Under the pieces are notes generated by a model. That model did no database searches and was not told where the DNA came from. It worked only from the letters and a program-made list of their open reading frames with translations. Positions 59,135 through 64,000 of a stretch of DNA of 64,000 nucleotides are shown here, piece after piece. Origin of the DNA: CAYSUS01 sp964434165 (GTDB lineage Bacteria > Planctomycetota > Planctomycetia > Pirellulales > Thermoguttaceae); contig CAYSUS010000028.1 of the NCBI GenBank assembly GCA_964434165.1, positions 1 to 64,000 of the forward strand, given 5' to 3'. The translations under genes and the position numbers were made by a program. Numbering within the stretch: position 1 is the first letter of the stretch; every line of letters starts with the position of its first letter.

Positions 59135-60304
59135 TCACCACTCCGCCAGCGCCCCCATCACCTCGTCCATCGAGGCGTACCGGTCCTCCGGCTTCTTGGC
59201 CACCATGCGCGTGACGACCTGCTCCAGCCCGGCCGGGGCCGCGGGGCACGCCGCGCACAGCGAGGGGATGGCCGCGCTGCGGTGGGCCAGCACCTTCTTC
59301 ATCTTCGACTTCACGGGGTACATGGCCTGCCCGGTGAGGAGCTTGTAGAGTGTACACCCTAGAGAGTACACGTCGCTGCGGGCATCGACGCGCGTGCTGT
59401 CCTCCGACTGCTCGGGCGACATGTAGTCGAGTGTGCCCATGACGCGGCCCGGCGACGTGATCTCCCCGCCGAAGTCGGCCGACCCGGCCAGGGCGTCGAA
59501 ATCGACCCGCGCCAGACCCAGGCCGATCACCTTGACCGTGCCGACCGGCCCCAGGAGCAGGTTGCTCGGCTTGACGTTGCGGTGGAACACGCCGTGGCGA
59601 TGGGCCAGGCCCAGCCCGGCCGCGGCCTGGCGCGCGTAGCCCACGGCCTCGGACACGCCCAGGCGCCCGCGCTGGCCGACCAGCGCGGCCAGGTCGGGCC
59701 CCTCGACGTACTCCATGGCCAGGAACCAGGCCCCGTCGCGGCAGCCCGCGTCGTAGGCCGCCACCAGGTTGGGATGGCTGAGCTGGGCGAGGATCCTGGC
59801 CTTGCGGCGGAACCGCTGGAGCGCCTCGGCCGTCTGGCCCTTCTGAGGCGAAAGCACTTTGAGGGCCACGATCCTTCCGAGCGTGCCGTGCCGGGCCTGG
59901 AACACCCCGCCCCCTTCGTCGCCGCCGAGCCGCTGGAGGATCTCGTACTCGCCGAAGGCCCTCCCCGGCCCGGGCTCTCCGGCCGGCGCCTCGGCCGCCA
60001 GCGGCGCGGCGGCCCCCTGGGCCGCCATCTGGCTGCGGAGGTCCTCGTCGTAGGCGGCCTTCTTCTCGGGGTTCAGCAGGCAGATCCGCGCGGCGGCCAC
60101 CTCGTTGAGCAGACGCTGCGAGTCGGACGCGTGCCGCCCGGTCTGCAGCGTGCGCAGGTAGGCCATGCGCTGGTTGGCCGCGTGCTCGATGGTCAGCTCG
60201 CTGGGCTCGAAGGGCGGGATGCCCAACAGCCGATAGTGGTTGGGCGGGCGCTCGGCCGGCGGGATGCCCAGCCACGTGTGATACGGATCGAAGGATTCGG
60301 ACAT
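59135..60304 (-). CDS. J-like domain pseudokinase (Ser/Thr kinase fold, catalytic aspartates lost)
   Basis: A 389-residue cytosolic protein. Residues 1-90 are the same FDPYHTWLGIPPAERPPNHYRLLGI domain as in the 1,310-residue protein at 21072, ending LLNPEKKAAYDEDL. Then a Ser/Thr kinase fold follows from about residue 115: EYEILQRLGGDEGGGVF, IVALKVLS with the ATP-binding Lys (about 146), FLAMEYVEGPDL, DVYSLGCTLYKLLTG. The catalytic loop reads FHRNVKPSNLLL (Asn 243 for the HRD Asp) and the DFG region reads KVIGLGLAR (Gly 261 for Asp). The glycine loop is also unusual. Phosphotransfer is therefore unlikely; a scaffold or ATP-sensing role is inferred. Start at ATG 60304 by homology with the other protein. 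Confidence 0.87.
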   Translation of the reverse strand: MSESFDPYHTWLGIPPAERPPNHYRLLGIPPFEPSELTIEHAANQRMAYLRTLQTGRHASDSQRLLNEVAAARICLLNPEKKAAYDEDLRSQMAAQGAAAPLAAEAPAGEPGPGRAFGEYEILQRLGGDEGGGVFQARHGTLGRIVALKVLSPQKGQTAEALQRFRRKARILAQLSHPNLVAAYDAGCRDGAWFLAMEYVEGPDLAALVGQRGRLGVSEAVGYARQAAAGLGLAHRHGVFHRNVKPSNLLLGPVGTVKVIGLGLARVDFDALAGSADFGGEITSPGRVMGTLDYMSPEQSEDSTRVDARSDVYSLGCTLYKLLTGQAMYPVKSKMKKVLAHRSAAIPSLCAACPAAPAGLEQVVTRMVAKKPEDRYASMDEVMGALAEW

Positions 60305-60420
60305 GGCTCGGGTCCTCCACCGCGGGCGGCCTCCGCGGATCACGATAGCCGCCGCGCCGCGACGCGGCAAGCACCCGTGAGGGGATCACACGCGCGCCAA
60401 CGGTTCCAGGCCCCGGGCGG

Positions 60421-61854
60421 TCACAACAGCGGGCTGAGCAGCTTGGCGACGTTCTGCGCAAGCTGGACCCGCGTCGGGCGGCGGTTCCAGACCTCCCGGG
60501 TGAGAAGCTCCGAATCGGCCATGTACTGCTCCTGCTGCCGGAGAAGCCGGCCGGCCATCTCCGGCCCGTAAAGGAGCATGTTGACCTCGAAGTTCAGGGC
60601 GAACGAGCGGATGTCGAAGTTGCTCGACCCGATCAGGGCCAGCTTGCCGTCGATGCACATGGTCTTGGCGTGCAACAGGCCGCCGTCGTAGAGGTGGAGC
60701 TTCACGCCCGCGCTAAGCACGTCCTCGTAGTACGCGCGCGAGGCCAGGCCCACCAGCACCTGGTCGCTCCGCCGCGGCACGATCAGCTCGACCGTGGCCC
60801 CGCTCATCACGGCCACCTGCATGGCCTGGAGGAACGGCTGGTCGGGCACGAAATAGGGCGTGGTGATCGTCGCCCGCTCGCGCGCCGCGTAGAGCGCGGC
60901 GACCGTGATCCGCTGGTAGTTTTCGGTCTGGTACGTGGGGCCGCTGGGCAGGGTCTGCACGGCGATCGCGCCCGCCCTGGGCGGCTCGGGGAACGCCGCC
61001 TCCGCGTCGAGGTGCTCGCCCGTCTCCGAGAACCAGTCCAGGGCGAACACGGCCTGCAGCTCCAGCACGATCGGGCCGGTCAGGCGGAGCATCAAGTCGC
61101 GCCAGGCGAGGTCCTTGTGCCCGTAGCTGGCATCGACGATGTTCTGCGAGCCGGTGTACGCGGCGAGCCCGTCGACGACGGCCACCTTGCGGTGGTTGCG
61201 CAGGTCGATCCGCGCGGCCTGGCGGCGGAACACGCCGACGGGTAGCGCGGCCTCCACGCGCACGCCCGCTTGGCGCATCCTGGGCGCGAGGGTCTTGAGC
61301 ATGGTCCGCGAGCCGACCGCATCGACCAACAGCCGGCACGCCACGCCGCGCGCGGCCGCGCGCTGCAGGGCGTCGGCCACGCGCCGGCCCGTGGCGTCGT
61401 CGGCGTAGATGTAGAACAGCAGGTGGACGTGGCGCGCGGCCGCGTCGATATCGGCCGCGAGCCGGTCGATGAACGCCTCCGTGCAGTCGATCAGCTCGGC
61501 CGCGTTGCCGCCGAGAATCGGCATGGACCCCAGGCGCTCGGCCAGGCGCACCGTGGTCTCCATCTCCTCGCCCAGCTCGGGGTGTTCCAGGCTGGGATGG
61601 CCCTCGTAGCGCCGGCCGACTTCCCGGAGCCGCTCGAGGGCCTCCATCTTCTGCTCGATCCGCCGCCGCGGCAGGCGGTTGGTGCCGACCAGCAGGTAGA
61701 GGACCAGGCCCGGCCAGGGGAAGAAGAAGATCACCAGCAGCCAGGCCATGGCCGTGCTGGGCCCGTGGCGGCGCGTGACCACGGCCAGCATCACGATGCG
61801 GATCGCCCACTCGCTGAGGTAGTAGGCCGCGGTGAGGACGGGCCAGGAGAGCAT
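60421..61854 (-). CDS. cls: cardiolipin synthase (phospholipase D family)
   Basis: Cls condenses two phosphatidylglycerols to cardiolipin. The 477-residue protein has two N-terminal membrane helices (YYLSEWAIRIVMLAVV and AMAWLLVIFFFPWPGLVLYLLVG), an amphipathic linker, and two HKD domains. The first is HRKVAVVDGLAAYTGSQN (about residue 219) and the second HAKTMCIDGKLALIGSSNFDIRS (about 394). Both H-x-K-x4-D triads are intact. The frame runs open far upstream, but ATG 61854 gives the membrane-helix start of the family. It is divergent from larE with a long gap. Confidence 0.93.
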   Translation of the reverse strand: MLSWPVLTAAYYLSEWAIRIVMLAVVTRRHGPSTAMAWLLVIFFFPWPGLVLYLLVGTNRLPRRRIEQKMEALERLREVGRRYEGHPSLEHPELGEEMETTVRLAERLGSMPILGGNAAELIDCTEAFIDRLAADIDAAARHVHLLFYIYADDATGRRVADALQRAAARGVACRLLVDAVGSRTMLKTLAPRMRQAGVRVEAALPVGVFRRQAARIDLRNHRKVAVVDGLAAYTGSQNIVDASYGHKDLAWRDLMLRLTGPIVLELQAVFALDWFSETGEHLDAEAAFPEPPRAGAIAVQTLPSGPTYQTENYQRITVAALYAARERATITTPYFVPDQPFLQAMQVAVMSGATVELIVPRRSDQVLVGLASRAYYEDVLSAGVKLHLYDGGLLHAKTMCIDGKLALIGSSNFDIRSFALNFEVNMLLYGPEMAGRLLRQQEQYMADSELLTREVWNRRPTRVQLAQNVAKLLSPLL

Positions 61855-62379
61855 GGCGGCGACCTGGATCGGCGGTCCTGGGACGCGGAGACGAGCGACA
61901 TTCTCGGTCGAGCCGCAGAGGGCGTCAACGGGAGGCGGCTCGCGTTCCCACGCGGAGCAAGGGAACCAGGAGAGCCCTTCCCGCCGCCGGCCGCTCTTGC
62001 CGCCGCAACCGCCCCGGGACGTTGCCCTTGCCGCGGCCCGGGGGGGTTGATAGGATTGGGGGCGGTGGGCAAGCGCCGCGGCCGTCCGGTTTTTCTGGCG
62101 TCGGAGGGCCGCCGCGCTTGCGCGAACATGGTCTTCTACCATGCTCGTGATGACGATGGCCATACATTGGGCAGCCCTGTAAACGTGCCCGCTGGGGGCC
62201 TGAAACAAAGATCCTGGCCGCGTGTATAGCCGCCGATCCGGATCCGTCCGGCGGCGGATCACACAACCCGGGGTCCAGGCGACCCACTTTCGCATCAGCG
62301 GGCTCCCAAGAAGCCCATCGCCACGGCATTGCGGTGGAAGACCTTTTTCATTGGCTCCTGGTGGTTCCGCGGTCCGCGT
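61855..62379. other. long intergenic region between cls and larE
   Basis: About 525 bases between divergent starts. No gene-like frame was found; open frames are GC-driven. A small inverted repeat CATGGT-CTTCT-ACCATG (62127-62143) and a GC-rich stem (GCCGCCG...CGGCGGC, about 62229-62255) are present, so promoters and a regulatory element are likely here, but no -35/-10 pair was convincing. Confidence 0.45.
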
Positions 62380-63231
62380 ATGAATGGGTTCTCCCCAGAG
62401 CTCGAAGCCAAGCGCGACGCCCTCGTCGATCTCTTGCGCGGGTATGGCCGCTGCGTGGTGGCGTTCTCCGGAGGGCTGGACAGCACGGTGCTGGCCAAGG
62501 CGGCACGGATCGCTTTGGGGGAAAACGCCCTGGCGGTGACGGGCGTCAGCGCGAGCCTGGCGGCGGGCGAATTCGACGAGTGCGTGGAGCTGGCCCGGCT
62601 GATCGGCATCCGGCACGAGGTGATCCAGACCGACGAGCTCTCGAATCCCGACTACCAGCGCAACCAGGCCGATCGCTGCTTCCACTGCAAGACCGAGCTC
62701 TTCTCGCGCCTCGACGCCATCGCCCGAGAGTACGACGACGCCGTGGTGTGCGACGGCTCGAACCTGGACGACCACGGCGAGCACCGGCCCGGCATCCAGG
62801 CGGCCAGAAAGCAGCGGGTGCGCAGCCCGCTGGCCGAGACCGGGCTCACGAAGGATGAGATACGGCAGTTGGCCGCCTGCTGGGAGCTGCCCACCTGGGA
62901 CAAGCCGGCCACGCCCTGCCTCTCCAGCCGGATCGCCTACGGCGAAGAGGTCACGGCGGAGCGCCTGGCCATGGTCGACGCCGCGGAGCGCCTGCTGCGC
63001 GAGCTGGGCTTTCAGCCGCTGCGCGTGCGGTATCACAAAGGCGACATGGCCCGGATCGAGGTCGCGCCCGAGGCCGTCGCGCGCCTCGCCGGCGGCGAGC
63101 TCCGCGCCCGCGTCGTGGAGCGGCTCAAGGAGATCGGCTTCAAGTTCGTGTCGGTCGATCTGGAGGGGTTCCGCTCGGGCAGCTTGAACACCGTGCTCCC
63201 CGCGGACCGCCTGCAGGTGCTCGGGCGCTGA
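62380..63231 (+). CDS. larE: LarE-type ATP-dependent sacrificial sulfur transferase
   Basis: LarE adenylates and then donates its own cysteine sulfur to the nickel-pincer nucleotide cofactor of lactate racemase and related enzymes. The 283-residue protein has the PP-loop VVAFSGGLDSTVLAKAA, GVSASLAAGEFDE, FHCKTELFSRLDAIA, the sulfur-donor Cys in DKPATPCLSSRIAYG, and a C-terminal domain with LRVRYHKGDMARIEV. The frame begins at a TTG (62329), but ATG 62380 gives the family-length start. larA, larB and larC are not seen in the window. PP-loop relatives with other sulfur targets exist, so the substrate is by family only. Confidence 0.88.
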   Translation: MNGFSPELEAKRDALVDLLRGYGRCVVAFSGGLDSTVLAKAARIALGENALAVTGVSASLAAGEFDECVELARLIGIRHEVIQTDELSNPDYQRNQADRCFHCKTELFSRLDAIAREYDDAVVCDGSNLDDHGEHRPGIQAARKQRVRSPLAETGLTKDEIRQLAACWELPTWDKPATPCLSSRIAYGEEVTAERLAMVDAAERLLRELGFQPLRVRYHKGDMARIEVAPEAVARLAGGELRARVVERLKEIGFKFVSVDLEGFRSGSLNTVLPADRLQVLGR

Positions 63232-63388
63232 AACGGACTCCGGCGCGGATGCGTCGCACAGGTTTCGTCTTGCGGGGGGCGGGAGGAGTGGCACGCCCCA
63301 GCCGGCGCGTCTATGATAGTCGTCTTCGATGAAGACGGGTTCTCCGCGGCGTCTGTTTGCCCTGCGCCATTGCCATCGGGACGGTGCC

Positions 63389-64000
63389 ATGGCCTATCCT
63401 CGTGCCGTGCTCAAGCCGCGCCGGGTGCGCCCCTTCCTGGGACGCCATCCCTGGGTGCTTCGTTCGGCGGTCGATCGTGTGGAGGGCTCGCCGGCCGATG
63501 GAGACGTGGTGGACCTGGTCTCCGGCGACGGGCGGTTCGTCGCCCGGGGGATCTACAACGGCCAGAGCCGGCTCCCGGTCCGCCTCTATACCTGGAACCC
63601 GGACGAGCACCTCGACGAGCCGTTCTGGCGGCGGCGGATCGAGCGGGCCGTGCAACTTCGCGAGCAGCTCGGCTACGACGATCCGGACGGGGCCTGCCGG
63701 CTGGTCTTCAGCGAGGGCGACCTCTTGAGCGGGCTGATCGTCGACCGCTACGGGCCTTACCTGGCCGTGCAGATTACGGCCGCGGCCACGGCCTCGCGCC
63801 TCGACATGCTGGTGGGCATTCTGGCCGAGCTCGTCCAGCCGCTGGGGATCCTCCTCCGCACGGAGAAAGGCACGGCCCAGGCCGAGGGGCTCCAGCTTCA
63901 GGACGGGCCGCTGTGGGGCGAGGTGCCGGACGGCCTCGTGGAGATCCGCGAGCACGGCCTGCGGTACCGCATCGACCTGGCCGGCGGGCAGAAGACGGGC
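63389..64000 (+). CDS. RlmI-like class I SAM-dependent rRNA methyltransferase, N-terminal part (truncated by window edge)
   Basis: 204 residues are in the window, running off the right end. The N-terminus is a PUA domain (VLKPRRVRPFLGRHPWVLRSAV, GDVVDLVSGDGRFVARGIYNGQSRLPVRLYTW). Then comes the EEHE-like linker (RRRIERAVQLREQLG) and the start of the methyltransferase core (LVFSEGDLLSGLIVDRYGPYLAVQI, HGLRYRIDLAGGQKTG). This is the RlmI/YccW layout, which makes m5C1962 in 23S rRNA. The SAM-binding and catalytic Cys regions lie outside the window, so the exact specificity is unproven. A TATGAT is present at 63312-63317, a possible -10. Confidence 0.85.
   Translation, partial: MAYPRAVLKPRRVRPFLGRHPWVLRSAVDRVEGSPADGDVVDLVSGDGRFVARGIYNGQSRLPVRLYTWNPDEHLDEPFWRRRIERAVQLREQLGYDDPDGACRLVFSEGDLLSGLIVDRYGPYLAVQITAAATASRLDMLVGILAELVQPLGILLRTEKGTAQAEGLQLQDGPLWGEVPDGLVEIREHGLRYRIDLAGGQKTG

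Noticed and set aside
62300..63390. Minus-strand extension of the cls frame up to 63390 (989 residues)
   Set aside because: The upstream part is antisense to larE and lacks any recognisable domain; cls starts at 61854 with its first membrane helix.

Overview
The window is a high-GC chromosomal segment, most likely from a planctomycete (Planctomycetota, Pirellulales-like). This rests on protein families rather than any marker rRNA. The signs are a hopanoid cluster, secreted proteins with EF-hand, PEP-CTERM or LamG modules, an OmpL-like beta-barrel porin, and two proteins sharing an FDPYHxWLGIPP N-terminal domain. Paralogous membrane-anchored coiled-coil proteins and degenerate palindromic intergenic repeats fit the same picture. 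No rRNA, tRNA, CRISPR array, transposase or phage gene was seen. Gene density is ordinary and most genes are housekeeping.

Layout. 1-2.6 kb: end of a squalene-hopene cyclase, then hpnH and hpnG (hopanoid side-chain synthesis). 2.8-11.8 kb, minus strand: an operon of a large TPR protein, ExbB, ExbD and a 1,426-residue protein. That protein carries a TonB-like transmembrane helix (S-x-x-x-H), a very long Pro/Arg-rich stalk and a terpenoid-cyclase-like toroid at its C-terminus; it is the most interesting system here. 12-17.4 kb: Dabb-domain protein, exported EF-hand/O-methyltransferase fusion, a TatD/EboB-like hydrolase with a 79-residue partner, and a HEAT-repeat protein with a membrane protein behind a TACTAC-type palindrome. 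17.6-25 kb, minus strand: two paralogous coiled-coil membrane proteins and a 1,310-residue J-like/PA14 protein. 25.2-32.7 kb: polA-coaE, rho, ribH, nusB, ftsY. 33.2-37.3 kb: porin, then amt and a PII gene; a canonical sigma-54 promoter precedes amt.

37.3-44.7 kb: tatC (with a large loop insertion), manA, a small lipoprotein, an RsuA/RluB pseudouridine synthase, a PyrK-like protein and a LamG/PEP-CTERM protein. 45-47.4 kb: a zinc-ribbon/DUF2007 gene that seems cut short at the edge of an AT-richer island of small membrane-protein genes, followed by palindromic repeats. 47.4-53.2 kb: rpsT, a TPR protein, a CobA-HemD fusion, a class V aminotransferase and coaD. 53.3-54.9 kb: mcsA-mcsB (protein-arginine phosphorylation). 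55.3-59.1 kb: trpE, an enolase-superfamily protein that has lost key catalytic residues, and a UxuA-like protein. 59.1-64 kb: a pseudokinase with the J-like domain, a cardiolipin synthase, larE and the start of an RlmI-like rRNA methyltransferase.

Several genes are natural variants missing diagnostic residues: the kinase has N for the HRD aspartate and G for the DFG aspartate, the MenC-like protein lacks a metal ligand and a lysine, and PII has Phe at position 51. All functional statements are by reading motifs; no database search was run.
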